64,000 nt of DNA, taken from NCBI GenBank assembly GCA_963814875.1, contig CAWFFJ010000018.1, positions 1 to 64,000 on the forward strand, written 5' to 3'. Below, in pieces: positions 51,421-61,685 of this stretch. The notes under the pieces were generated by a model. It was not told where the DNA came from, made no database searches, and saw nothing but the letters and a program-made list of their open reading frames with translations. The translations under genes were made by a program, and so were the position numbers. Each line of letters opens with the position of its first letter. Within the stretch, counting starts at the first letter, position 1. The DNA comes from CAVSIS01 sp963814875. GTDB lineage: Bacteria; Acidobacteriota; Thermoanaerobaculia; Thermoanaerobaculales; Sulfomarinibacteraceae.

Positions 51421-52457
51421 CCTCGTTCCGTCTCGACGAGCTTGCCGGGAGAATCGGCGCCCAAGTCGTCGGTGATCCGGCCAAGAGGGTCCGGGCCGTT
51501 CGACCTCTCAACGAGGCCGGCCCGGACGATCTCTCGTTTCTGCACAACCGCAGGTACGCGGCGCAGGCGGAAAGCTCGCGGGCGGGCGCCATTCTGACTG
51601 CTGACGCCAAGACCCTCAGGGGCCGAAACCTGTTAGTGACTCCAGAGCCCTACCTGGGATTGGCGAGGGTGCTGGAAGTGATCCACCCGCGAACGCGTCC
51701 CGCGCCCGGCGTGCACCCGAGCGCGATCCTTGCCGATGGCATCGAGGTCGGGGAGGGCGTCACCGTCGGGCCCGCCGCGGTCATCGGCGAGCGAGCCCGG
51801 ATTGGCGCCGGTTCTGTGATCGGCCCGGGGTGCGTGCTCGGCTCCGATGTCGTGCTCGGTACCGGCTGCTTGCTCCACCCACGGGTCGCCGTTCTTGACG
51901 GGTGCCGGATCGGAGATCGGTGCATCCTGCAAGCGGGCGCCGTGGTCGGCTCAGACGGCTACGGCTATGCGACGGTCGACGGTGTTCATCACAAGGTGCC
52001 GCAGGTCGGCATCGTGGTGCTCGAGGACGACGTCGAGCTCGGCGCCAACGTCTGCGTGGACCGCGCCACCCTCGGCGAAACCCGGATCGGCCGCGGAACC
52101 AAGATCGACAACCTCGTCCAGATCGCTCACAACGTCACGGTGGGAGAGGGTTCCCTCCTGGTCGCTCAGGTCGGGATCTCCGGCTCGACCCACCTCGGGC
52201 ACCACGTGATCATGGCCGGCCAGGCCGGCGCTGCCGGTCATCTCCGGATCGGCGACCGGGTTGTGGTGGCGGCGAAGAGTGCGGTCATCAAGGACGTTCC
52301 GGACGGTGGTTTCGTGGCTGGAATCCCTGCCCAGCCCCATCGCGACTGGCTCAAGTCCGGTGCTGCTCTGCGACGCATGCCGGCCGCCCTGGAGCGACTG
52401 CGGGCGCTCGAGCGGCGCGTTGGCCTGCTGACCGGCGATGCTGGAAATGAGGATTGA
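51417..52457 (+). CDS. lpxD: UDP-3-O-acylglucosamine N-acyltransferase
   Basis: The 346-residue enzyme adds the N-linked acyl chain in lipid A synthesis. The N-terminal uridine-binding domain (FRLDELAGRIGAQVVGDPAK; LSFLHNRRYAAQAESSRAGA) is followed by a left-handed beta helix of hexapeptide repeats (GVHPSAILADGIEVGEGVTV) with catalytic His in VQIAHNVTVGEG. GTG start overlaps skp; its TGA shares one base with the fabZ ATG. Confidence 0.94.
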   Translation: MTSFRLDELAGRIGAQVVGDPAKRVRAVRPLNEAGPDDLSFLHNRRYAAQAESSRAGAILTADAKTLRGRNLLVTPEPYLGLARVLEVIHPRTRPAPGVHPSAILADGIEVGEGVTVGPAAVIGERARIGAGSVIGPGCVLGSDVVLGTGCLLHPRVAVLDGCRIGDRCILQAGAVVGSDGYGYATVDGVHHKVPQVGIVVLEDDVELGANVCVDRATLGETRIGRGTKIDNLVQIAHNVTVGEGSLLVAQVGISGSTHLGHHVIMAGQAGAAGHLRIGDRVVVAAKSAVIKDVPDGGFVAGIPAQPHRDWLKSGAALRRMPAALERLRALERRVGLLTGDAGNED

Positions 52458-52885
52458 TGTACGACATCCATGAGATCCTGAAGGTCATGCCGCACCGGTA
52501 TCCGATGCTGCTGGTCGATCGTATCCTCGAGGTCGATGAGCGCCGGGTTCGGGCGCTGAAGAACGTCACCGCGAACGAGCCGTTCTTCATGGGCCACTTT
52601 CCGGAGCATCCGGTCATGCCCGGCGTGCTGATCGTCGAGGCCATGGCTCAGGCGGGGGGGTTCATGCTCCTTCGCACCATCGAGGATCGCGAGGGGAAGC
52701 TCATCCTGTTCACCGGAATCGACGCCTGCCGCTTTCGCCGACCGGTGGTCCCGGGCGATCAGGTCGTCTTCGAGGTCGAGGTTCTCTCCCGCCGTCCGAG
52801 GTTTGCCAAGCTCGCTGGAACCGCGAAGGTAGATGGAAATCTCGTGTGCGAGGCGGAGCTGATCTCCGCCATGGTGGAGCGTTGA
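52457..52885 (+). CDS. fabZ: (3R)-hydroxyacyl-ACP dehydratase
   Basis: The 142-residue hotdog-fold enzyme dehydrates beta-hydroxyacyl-ACP in fatty-acid synthesis. LKVMPHRYPMLLVDRILEVD and GHFPEHPVMPGVLIVEAMAQ carry the catalytic His and Glu. Its place between lpxD and lpxA is the classic one, because the enzymes compete for the hydroxyacyl-ACP pool. Stop and lpxA start share one base. Confidence 0.95.
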   Translation: MYDIHEILKVMPHRYPMLLVDRILEVDERRVRALKNVTANEPFFMGHFPEHPVMPGVLIVEAMAQAGGFMLLRTIEDREGKLILFTGIDACRFRRPVVPGDQVVFEVEVLSRRPRFAKLAGTAKVDGNLVCEAELISAMVER

Positions 52886-53676
52886 TGAACGCCCAGATTC
52901 ATCCCACCGCACTGGTCGATTCCCAGGCGGTCATCGGCGACGACGTCGTCATCGGTCCGTACTGCGTCATCGAGGCCGACGTCGCCATTGGCGATGGCTG
53001 TGTGATCGGACCCTACTGCCGGTTCACCGGCCACACCACGATCGGTCGCGGCAACCGGTTCGAGAGCCACTGCTCGATCGGCGCGCCTCCGCAGGATCTG
53101 AAGTACGCTGGCCAGCCGACCTGCCTGGTGGTCGGCGACGGCAACTTCTTCCGCGAGTTTGTGACCCTGCATCGCGGGACACCGGGCGGCGGTGGCGTCA
53201 CGACGCTGGGAGACGGCAGCCTGTTCATGACTGCGGCTCATGTCGCGCACGACTGCCACGTTGGCAGCCGCACGATCTTCGCCAACGCGGCCACCCTGGC
53301 CGGCCACGTGGAGATTGGGGACGACGCCAGCATCGGCGCTTTCTCCGCGGTCCACCAGTTCTGCCGGGTCGGTCGCCACGCCTTCCTCGGTGGTTTCACG
53401 GTCGCGACCAAGGACTGTCTTCCGTTCATGAAGACCGTCGGGGGACGTCCTGCCCGCTGTTTCGGCCCGAACTCGATTGGGCTCGAGCGCAAGGGCTTCA
53501 GCGCCGACGCACGCGAGGCGCTCAAGCGGATGTGGAGACATCTCCACAACCCGAAGCTGCCGACCTTGGATGCGCTCGAGACCTGCCGCCGCGAGCTCGC
53601 CGGCCAGACCGAGGTGGAGGAGGTGCTCGCGTTCATCGACGTCTCCCACCGCGGTGTCATCTTGTCCCGCGGGTAA
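52885..53676 (+). CDS. lpxA: UDP-N-acetylglucosamine O-acyltransferase
   Basis: The 263-residue enzyme starts lipid A synthesis. Beta-helix repeats (IHPTALVDSQAVIGDDVVIG, PYCVIEADVAIGDGCVIGPY), the catalytic His region MTAAHVAHDCHVGS and the C-terminal helical part (GLERKGFSADAREALKRMWR) are all present. lpxB is not in the window. The next gene starts 9 nt later. Confidence 0.95.
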   Translation: MNAQIHPTALVDSQAVIGDDVVIGPYCVIEADVAIGDGCVIGPYCRFTGHTTIGRGNRFESHCSIGAPPQDLKYAGQPTCLVVGDGNFFREFVTLHRGTPGGGGVTTLGDGSLFMTAAHVAHDCHVGSRTIFANAATLAGHVEIGDDASIGAFSAVHQFCRVGRHAFLGGFTVATKDCLPFMKTVGGRPARCFGPNSIGLERKGFSADAREALKRMWRHLHNPKLPTLDALETCRRELAGQTEVEEVLAFIDVSHRGVILSRG

Positions 53677-53685
53677 GCGGCTGCC

Positions 53686-54048
53686 GTGGATCCGAGCGAC
53701 GCGGTCGAGATCCTCCCCCACGAAACCTCGTGCCGAGTCAGACTTCGGGTCAAGGCCGCCGCCCGGCGTGCACGGGTCATCGGTGCCCATGGCGGCGCAC
53801 TCAAGGTTGAGGTCCAGGCGCCTCCCGAGCGCGGGCGGGCCAACGAGGCGGTGCTGGAGCTGCTCGCGGACGTGCTCGGGGTGGAGCGTCGCCGTGTCGA
53901 GCTGATCCTCGGGGCGACCTCACAGGACAAGCTGGTGGAGATCAGCGGTGTGGCCGCGTCTCGGATCGTGGCCGCCCTGAACCGTGCAGGGGTTGCGGCG
54001 CACGAGTCACCGAAGCGGCCGGTTCGAGCCGGAGGCGTCGGATCCTGA
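53686..54048 (+). CDS. DUF167 (YggU) family protein
   Basis: The 120-residue protein has the DUF167 core: CRVRLRVKAAARRARVIGAH, VQAPPERGRANEAVLELLAD and VELILGATSQDKLVEI. Function is unknown, though it is conserved in bacteria and eukaryotes. GTG start. It is the last gene of the envelope operon, and its 3' end overlaps the convergent glycosyltransferase gene by 107 nt. The last 30 residues are beyond the conserved domain. Confidence 0.85.
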   Translation: MDPSDAVEILPHETSCRVRLRVKAAARRARVIGAHGGALKVEVQAPPERGRANEAVLELLADVLGVERRRVELILGATSQDKLVEISGVAASRIVAALNRAGVAAHESPKRPVRAGGVGS

Positions 54049-56026
54049 GGCTCAGAGGACGCACGTCGAGCGAGCGCTCGAGCTCGAACGGCGACCGCGC
54101 CCACGCCGCCTCGAGCTCCACCACTGCGATGCCTGGAGCGGTGCCGTAGGGCATCGCGAAGCGGTACCAGGCGAAGGCGTCCGGTTCGAGAGAGGTCGTT
54201 CCGGCCAGCCTTCCGTCGACGCGCACGGTCACCTGCTGGGCGCTGCCGGCGACGGCGTGCGGCGCGAGCTCGAAAGCGACGATGGCAGCTTCGCTCGGTT
54301 CGGACACGGGGAGCAGGATGCGGCCTCGGCGGCCGATGATCCAACGGTACCCCTCCGAAGCGGAGCCCTCCGCGGCGTCGAACCCGTCCAGCAGGTACGC
54401 GGATGCGGCCGGGCTGCCAAAGGCGAGCTCCGCCGCAGTCAGCGGCTGCGGCTCGAGCCGGACCAGTCGCGAGCCGTCGAAGGCAGCCAGTGTGACCCCG
54501 GGGACATACGTGTCGGTGGCGACCACAGCGAGCCGGAGATCCTCCGGCCGCGGGAGGCGCAAAAGCCCGAACATCTCGCGCCATCGAGAGCCGACTGCGA
54601 CATCGTTCCTGGCCGACAGCAGCCTCGCGGCGACGGCCGCCGCGAGACCCCAGCGGTCGGACTCGACCGGAGTGATCGCGATCCCGGCGGTGCCAGGTCG
54701 AGCCGCCTCGGCGAGCGCCGCGTCTCCCAGCAACCGATTGACTGTGAACCCATCCGATGACTGGAGACGCTCGATGTCGTCCCAGGTCAGTGTCGCACGC
54801 CAGCCGGCGACCGCGGCTACGGCGAGGGCGAGCCCGAGAGCGACAGACAGCATCCGCCGGGTGGGAGCACGGGTCGCCTCCGGACGAAGGGACTCGCCGA
54901 TCGCGATCAGTCCGAGTGGGGCGAGCACGGTCACCCACCGCAGCAGATACTCGTGCAGCGGTCCCACGAGGGACATTGTGGCGAATACCGCGGCGCCGAC
55001 GGCGACCAGTTCGGTGCCTGCGAGCGCGGTGCCCAGAGTGCGGCGTCGAAGCCTGGCGACCACCAGGGCCGCAGCGGTGGCGAGAACCACTGCGAGCCCG
55101 AGCCAGACCGCCTGCCCGCCTGGGACGTTCCGCGCTGTCGCACCCCACGGCATCAGCAAGGGCGCGCCAAGGTGTGCCAGCACCGTTCGAGCTGAGGCGG
55201 CGAGCGGCTGTCCCGGGGGACGGTGGATGAGAAAGGACGCGATCGCCGCCAGGTTGCCTCCGCCGTGGAGAGCGGCCTCAAGACCGACCGGGAACCAGGC
55301 AACTCCCGCGATGACGGCCGCGGCCGTCCACCCTAGGCGTACCGCGGCGTTGTCGGGTGCGGCGGCTGCCGGTGAGGACCTGCGCACTTGGGCGAGGACC
55401 ACGAGGACGGCAGCCGCGGCGAGCACCGGGAGCAGGGCGAGATGGCTCTGCAGGACGAGCGAAGCGCCGGCAACCGATACCGGAAGCCACCCGTACCGAC
55501 CCGCCATGACCGCGGCCGCTGCGACCAGCGTTGCCAGCAGAGGCAGCAGGATCGCGTGCGGATTCCACGGCGAGACCAGCACGCTCGGCTCGAGAAAGAG
55601 CGCGTACCCGGCGAGCACGAGCGAGGGCCAGGCGAGGCTCTCACTCCGCATCGATCGGGAGAGGACGCCGAGAACGACGGCGAGCGAGGCGAGGTCGAGG
55701 ACCACCACGGCGAGGCAGACCGCCAGGTAGCTCCCCCCAGAGGCCGCGAAGAAGGGCGCGAACAGGTAGAACAGTGCCGGGCCGGGGTGGTGGAAACCGA
55801 AGCGGGAGTACGGTCCGAGGAGGCGCCCGCCGGCCGCCGCTTGCCGAGTCGCGATCTCGATCAGTGCATGGTCGCCGTCGACCGGGAAATGCGGCAGCCC
55901 AGAGGCGATGAGACGGATGCCGAGGCCGGCGACGGGCAGCAGCGCTGAAGCGGCGAGCAGCCCGATGACCACCGATCCCAGGCGCGAGGATCGCGCCGCT
56001 GCCGTGTCGGGTCGCCGCGCCGTCAC
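53942..56026 (-). CDS. Multi-pass membrane protein, glycosyltransferase-like
   Basis: The 694-residue protein has about twelve membrane helices followed by a soluble C-terminal domain of about 230 residues. An early loop carries HFPVDGDHALIEIATRQAAA and RFGFHHPGPALFYLFAPFFA, as in GT-C type mannosyltransferases or related glycan-lipid enzymes. Substrate is unknown. GTG start at 56026 with GGAG just upstream. The long convergent overlap with the DUF167 gene uses the least conserved part of both. Confidence 0.65.
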   Translation of the reverse strand: MTARRPDTAAARSSRLGSVVIGLLAASALLPVAGLGIRLIASGLPHFPVDGDHALIEIATRQAAAGGRLLGPYSRFGFHHPGPALFYLFAPFFAASGGSYLAVCLAVVVLDLASLAVVLGVLSRSMRSESLAWPSLVLAGYALFLEPSVLVSPWNPHAILLPLLATLVAAAAVMAGRYGWLPVSVAGASLVLQSHLALLPVLAAAAVLVVLAQVRRSSPAAAAPDNAAVRLGWTAAAVIAGVAWFPVGLEAALHGGGNLAAIASFLIHRPPGQPLAASARTVLAHLGAPLLMPWGATARNVPGGQAVWLGLAVVLATAAALVVARLRRRTLGTALAGTELVAVGAAVFATMSLVGPLHEYLLRWVTVLAPLGLIAIGESLRPEATRAPTRRMLSVALGLALAVAAVAGWRATLTWDDIERLQSSDGFTVNRLLGDAALAEAARPGTAGIAITPVESDRWGLAAAVAARLLSARNDVAVGSRWREMFGLLRLPRPEDLRLAVVATDTYVPGVTLAAFDGSRLVRLEPQPLTAAELAFGSPAASAYLLDGFDAAEGSASEGYRWIIGRRGRILLPVSEPSEAAIVAFELAPHAVAGSAQQVTVRVDGRLAGTTSLEPDAFAWYRFAMPYGTAPGIAVVELEAAWARSPFELERSLDVRPLSLRIRRLRLEPAASVTRAPQPLHGSGRPRSETRPHR

Positions 56027-56115
56027 ATCTCCTACGGTAGCAGGCCGCGTATCATGACGGCGGGGCCTCGATCTCCAGCGGGGAGGCCGCGATCGGCAGC
56101 GGGGGGTGGCGATCC

Positions 56116-57150
56116 ATGGACAGTCTGACCATCACGCGACCGGATGACTGGCACCTGCACCTCCGGGACGGACGAGCTCTCAGGGACACCCTGAGCCACA
56201 GCGTGGCGGTGTTCGCGCGCGCGGTCGTGATGCCGAACCTGCGGCCGCCGATCCGCTCTGTGGACGATGCCATCGCGTACCGCGATCGGATCCTCGCTGC
56301 ACGACCGGCGGGTTCGTCGTTCGAACCGCTGATGACCCTCTACCTGACGGACCTCACGAGCCCCGATGAGGTGGCACGCGCTCATGCGGCGGGGATCGTG
56401 GCGGTCAAACTCTACCCGGCCGGAGCGACGACCAACTCCGAGGACGGAGTGAGCTCGCTCGAACGTGTTGGCGACGTCCTCGGCACAATGGAAGAGCTCG
56501 GTCTGCCGCTGCTGGTCCACGGCGAGGTGACCGACCCGCGGGTCGACGTCTTCGACCGCGAAAGAGCCTTCATTGAAACGGTTCTCGTGCCGCTGCGAGA
56601 GAGCTTTCCAGGCCTGCGTCTGGTGCTGGAACACGCGACCACCCGCGAGGCCGTGGACTTCGTGCGTGGGTGCCCGAACGGGGTCGGTGCGACCATTACC
56701 CCACACCATCTTCTGATGAGCCGCAACGCCCTCTTTGTCGGCGGCCTCCAGCCGCACCACTACTGCCTCCCGGTCCTCAAGCGGGAGGCGCACCGTGTCG
56801 CCCTCGTCGAGGCCGCGACCAGCGGCGACGCCCGGTTCTTTCTCGGGACCGACAGCGCCCCTCACGAGCGGGCAACCAAAGAGTGTGCCAACGCCTGTGC
56901 GGGGATCTTCAGCGCCCACGGAGCTCTGCCCTTCTATGCAGAGGTATTCGAAGCGGCAGGTGCGCTCGACCGGCTGGAGGCCTTTGCAGGTTTCCACGGC
57001 GCGGACTTCTATGGCCTCGCCCGGAACCGGACACGGATACGCCTCGAGCGGAAAGCGTGGACGGTCCCAGAACGTTACCAGCTTGGGGACGGCGAGGTCG
57101 TTCCGCTGCGAGCGGGATCGACCATGACCTGGCAGGTGGTGGACGTCTGA
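56116..57150 (+). CDS. pyrC: Dihydroorotase, type II (homodimeric)
   Basis: The 344-residue enzyme closes carbamoyl-aspartate to dihydroorotate in pyrimidine synthesis. Metal and substrate residues are in DDWHLHLRDG, the carboxylated Lys in VAVKLYPAGATTNS, HGEVTD, VLEHATTREAV and the catalytic Asp in LGTDSAPHERATKE. Length and sequence fit the E. coli PyrC type. No other pyr gene is adjacent. Confidence 0.95.
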   Translation: MDSLTITRPDDWHLHLRDGRALRDTLSHSVAVFARAVVMPNLRPPIRSVDDAIAYRDRILAARPAGSSFEPLMTLYLTDLTSPDEVARAHAAGIVAVKLYPAGATTNSEDGVSSLERVGDVLGTMEELGLPLLVHGEVTDPRVDVFDRERAFIETVLVPLRESFPGLRLVLEHATTREAVDFVRGCPNGVGATITPHHLLMSRNALFVGGLQPHHYCLPVLKREAHRVALVEAATSGDARFFLGTDSAPHERATKECANACAGIFSAHGALPFYAEVFEAAGALDRLEAFAGFHGADFYGLARNRTRIRLERKAWTVPERYQLGDGEVVPLRAGSTMTWQVVDV

Positions 57151-57202
57151 GATTCGGCGTCGATTGCAGGCGCTCGAGCGGCGTCCCGGAAAGGTCCTTT
57201 GC

Positions 57203-58411
57203 ATGGCGACTCAGACCACCATCCGCGGCACGATCGGCATTCTCACCGGGGGCGGGGACGTTCCTGGGCTGAACCCTGCGATCCGTGCCATCACCGTGCG
57301 GGCGTTGCGCGAGGGCTACCGGGTGTTGGGCATCCGCCGCGGTTGGGCTGGACTGATCGAGATCGACCGGAACAACCCGACGAGCTTGAGTCACTGCGTC
57401 CTTGACCTCACGGACGAGGTCGTGAACAAGGTCGGGCGGACCGGAGGAACGTTTCTCCACACCTCGCGAACGCGCCCCAGCCACATCCCTCGCTTCAACG
57501 TCCCGGAGCATCTCCAGGAACGGTACGCGGAGGACGTCAACGACCTCACTCCGGAGGTGCTGGCCAATATCGAGTGGCTCGGCATCGACACCATGGTCCC
57601 GATCGGCGGCGACGACACGCTGTCGTACGGCGTCCACCTCCACCACCTGGGCGTGCCGGTGATCGCCCTGCCCAAAACCATGGACAACGACGTTCCGGGC
57701 ACCGACTACTGCATCGGCTTTTCCACCTGTGTCACTCGCACCATCGAGATGACGCACGCCCTTCGGACGTCCGCAGGGAGCCATGAGCGCTTCCTGGTGA
57801 TCGAGGTCTTCGGCCGCTACGCTGGGTTCACGGCCCTGCTGCCGACCATGGCGGGAGCTGCCAACCGGTGCGTGATCCCGGAGCACCCGTTCGACATCGA
57901 GCACCTTTGCGACCTACTCTCGGAGGATCGCCGGCGCAACCCGTCGAACTACAGCGTGGTCCTGGTGTCGGAAGGCGCAACCTTCACGGGTCTCGAGGAG
58001 ATGGTCTTCGCCGAGCAGGAGAAGGACATGTTCGGGCACAAGAAGCTCGGAGGCGTCGGCGATGTCGTTGCGCGGGCGCTCCGCGAGGCCTCTCCCAAGT
58101 TCAACCGCGGGCGACGGATCAACGTCATCAATCAGCGCCTCGGTTATCTGGTCCGGTGCGGTGATCCCGACGCGATGGACTCGATCGTCCCGATGGCCTT
58201 CGGCAACCTGGCGATGGATCTGATCCAGGAGGGACGATCGGGGCGGCTGGTAAACGTCCGCAACGGGCGCTACGACAACGTCCCGATCGATGTCGTGAGC
58301 AGCCGCAAGAAGGTAGTCGACGTCGGCAAGTTCTACAACAGGGAGCGCCTGCGCCCGTTCTACAACCGGTTCGACGGAGCCCCTGTGTTCATCATGACCT
58401 CGGACTACTAG
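57203..58411 (+). CDS. Phosphofructokinase, predicted PPi-dependent
   Basis: The 402-residue enzyme phosphorylates fructose 6-phosphate. GILTGGGDVPGLNPAIRAIT opens the fold. The donor-site sequence is VPIGGDDTLSYG, and the substrate loop is LPKTMDNDVPGTDYCIGFST. Asp in GGDD and Lys in PKTMDND are the residues that mark PPi-dependent enzymes; ATP enzymes have GGDGS and PGTIDND. EVFGRYAGFTAL and VVLVSEGA also fit. The ATG at 57203 is used because upstream sequence is unlike the family. Confidence 0.88.
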   Translation: MATQTTIRGTIGILTGGGDVPGLNPAIRAITVRALREGYRVLGIRRGWAGLIEIDRNNPTSLSHCVLDLTDEVVNKVGRTGGTFLHTSRTRPSHIPRFNVPEHLQERYAEDVNDLTPEVLANIEWLGIDTMVPIGGDDTLSYGVHLHHLGVPVIALPKTMDNDVPGTDYCIGFSTCVTRTIEMTHALRTSAGSHERFLVIEVFGRYAGFTALLPTMAGAANRCVIPEHPFDIEHLCDLLSEDRRRNPSNYSVVLVSEGATFTGLEEMVFAEQEKDMFGHKKLGGVGDVVARALREASPKFNRGRRINVINQRLGYLVRCGDPDAMDSIVPMAFGNLAMDLIQEGRSGRLVNVRNGRYDNVPIDVVSSRKKVVDVGKFYNRERLRPFYNRFDGAPVFIMTSDY

Positions 58412-58430
58412 CCTGCAAGGGAGCGATGCA

Positions 58431-58811
58431 ATGAGAGTTTTGCACACCATGATCCGGGTCGGCGACCTCGAACGCTCGATCCGCTTCTACACCGAGGCCC
58501 TCGGCATGCGCGTGCTGCGGCGCCAGGACTACCCGGGCGGGCGGTTCACGCTCGCATTCGTGGGCTACGGCAACGAGTCAGACTCCGCCGTCATCGAGCT
58601 GACCCACAACTGGGACACGACGAGCTACGACCTCGGAAAGGGCTTCGGCCACATCGCCATCGGTGTCGCCGACATCCACGCCGCCTGCGATCAGGTGCGC
58701 CGGTCGGGCGGCGCGGTGGTGCGCGAGCCCGGACCGATGCAGCACGGATCGACGGTCATCGCATTCGTCGAGGACCCGGACGGCTACAAGCTCGAGTTCA
58801 TCGAGAAGTAG
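58431..58811 (+). CDS. gloA: Lactoylglutathione lyase (glyoxalase I)
   Basis: The 126-residue VOC-fold enzyme detoxifies methylglyoxal. RVLHTMIRVGDLERSIRFYT holds the first metal His, FTLAFVGYGNESDSAVIELT the Glu, GFGHIAIGV the second His and FVEDPDGYKLEFIE the second Glu. Length fits the bacterial single-domain form. It starts 19 nt after the phosphofructokinase gene, which makes sense since methylglyoxal comes from glycolytic triose phosphates. Confidence 0.93.
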   Translation: MRVLHTMIRVGDLERSIRFYTEALGMRVLRRQDYPGGRFTLAFVGYGNESDSAVIELTHNWDTTSYDLGKGFGHIAIGVADIHAACDQVRRSGGAVVREPGPMQHGSTVIAFVEDPDGYKLEFIEK

Positions 58812-58859
58812 CGACTCGATAGGTGCCGGGTCGGGCGGCCCGGCTCCGATCTCCGGGTG

Positions 58860-60035
<1,176 letters not shown>

Positions 60036-60094
60036 GTCCCTCCCTTCCTTCCCGCAGCGTAACAGCCCACCGTGAGCTCCCGTTCCCGACACAC

Positions 60095-60129
60095 GACGGC
60101 CCGGGGCGGCGATGCAGCCCCGGGCCGTC
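60095..60129 (-). terminator. Terminator hairpin after pepD
   Basis: GACGGCCCGGGGC (60095-60107) pairs perfectly with GCCCCGGGCCGTC (60117-60129) across a 9-nt loop. It lies 24 nt after the pepD stop on the minus strand; no T-run is obvious. Confidence 0.65.
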
Positions 60130-60152
60130 GGCGGCTTCAAATGGGTCAGTCC

Positions 60153-61619
60153 TCAGGCGAGATCGGCGAGCAACGCCGTGAGGTGCTTGTAGAACTTCTG
60201 GACCGATGAGATCTGAACCATCTCGTCCGGGGAATGCGCATTGCGGATCTCGGGTCCGATCGACACCGCATCCATCCCCGGGACCTTCTCCAGCAGGAGA
60301 CCGCACTCGAGGCCCGCGTGGATCGCCTTGATCGCGGGCTTCGTACCGAACAGGCGCTCGTACACGTCGACGGTCCGGGCGACGATCGCCGAGGACGGGT
60401 TCGGCGCCCATCCGGGGTAGGGCTCCTCCCACTCATAGCTGGCGCCGGCGAGGGAGAGGATCGAGGCGACCCCTCTGCGCACCGCGAACAGCGCCGGCAT
60501 GACCGAGGATCGGTGGGACTGTACCAGGTGCACCCCGTCAGGCTCGGTGGAGACAACGGCCAGGTTGGTCGACGTCTCGACCAGGCCGGGGACGTCGCGA
60601 GACATCGAGAGCACGCCGTGGGGCAGGCCGTCGAGGGCCTCGAGCAGCCGGTCCCTGGCGTGAACGTTGACGGGCATCAGGGTGTCGTCGGTCTCCTCGA
60701 CGGGCTCGACCGCGACCTCCATGTCGGGCTCCGCGGCGCCGAACTCCACCTTGAAGTCCCGAGTGGCCGATGCCACCGCGGCGCGGAAGCCTTCGAGGTC
60801 GCCTTCGAGCACGCGGCAGACTGCGAAGCACTCTCGCGGAATGGCGTTGTGCTTGGAGCCGCCGTCGATCGACACCAGGTCGACGTCGAGTCCCTGGTCA
60901 ATGGCGGCAATGATGGCGCGGGTTGCGAGCTTGATCGCATTGGCCCTGTTCTCGATGATGTTGAGCCCGGAGTGCCCCCCGCGGAGGCCGCGGACGGCGA
61001 TTCGCACTGGAACGGATCCGAGCAGGGCGCGCCGTCGGGTGGCCGGGAATCGGGCCGAGGTGTCGGCGCCGCCCGCGCATCCGATGTAGACCGCGCCGTC
61101 CTCCTCGGTGTCGAGGTTGAGCATGATCGTGCCGTTGACGATGTTGGGGTCGAGCCGCTTGGCGCCGGTCAGCCCGGTTTCCTCGTCAATGGTGCACAGG
61201 ATCTCGAGCGGTCCGTGGACCGTTGCCGGGTCGTCGGCGACGGCCATTGCCGCCGCCAGCCCGATGCCGTTGTCAGCGCCGAGCGTGGTTCCGACGGACT
61301 TCACCCAGTCGCCGTCCACCCGCACGCGGATCGGATCGGTCATGAAGTCGTGGTTCACGTCGGAGTTCTTCTCGCAGACCATGTCGAGATGGCCCTGCAG
61401 GATGATCACGGGGGCCTTCTCGTGCCCTGCGGTCGCCGGAACGGCGATCACCATGCTGCCGGCGGCGTCGACGCGGACCTCGAAGCCGCGCGACTTCGCC
61501 CACTCCTTGACGTGCTCAGCGATCTTCTCCTCGTGTTTCGAAGGTCGCGGGACCTGCCGGATGCCATCGAAATGCCGCCACAGGTGGGCGGGTTCGAGCG
61601 ACTGCAGTGGACTGGTCAT
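60153..61619 (-). CDS. pepD: Aminoacyl-histidine dipeptidase (M20 family)
   Basis: The 488-residue zinc peptidase splits Xaa-His and other dipeptides. Metal ligands and catalytic residues are visible in IILQGHLDMVCEKN, GTTLGADNGIGLAAAMAV, CTIDEETGLTGAK and NLDTEEDG; the lid domain includes RGLRGGHSGLNI. Length equals E. coli PepD. CAGGAGGTGACC precedes the ATG, an excellent ribosome site. It follows the asd-like gene by 66 nt. Confidence 0.93.
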   Translation of the reverse strand: MTSPLQSLEPAHLWRHFDGIRQVPRPSKHEEKIAEHVKEWAKSRGFEVRVDAAGSMVIAVPATAGHEKAPVIILQGHLDMVCEKNSDVNHDFMTDPIRVRVDGDWVKSVGTTLGADNGIGLAAAMAVADDPATVHGPLEILCTIDEETGLTGAKRLDPNIVNGTIMLNLDTEEDGAVYIGCAGGADTSARFPATRRRALLGSVPVRIAVRGLRGGHSGLNIIENRANAIKLATRAIIAAIDQGLDVDLVSIDGGSKHNAIPRECFAVCRVLEGDLEGFRAAVASATRDFKVEFGAAEPDMEVAVEPVEETDDTLMPVNVHARDRLLEALDGLPHGVLSMSRDVPGLVETSTNLAVVSTEPDGVHLVQSHRSSVMPALFAVRRGVASILSLAGASYEWEEPYPGWAPNPSSAIVARTVDVYERLFGTKPAIKAIHAGLECGLLLEKVPGMDAVSIGPEIRNAHSPDEMVQISSVQKFYKHLTALLADLA

Positions 61620-61685
61620 TGGTCACCTCCTGAGGTTGGGGCTGGCGAACCAGCCGGATCATCTTACTGGATTCTTCGGTTGTGT

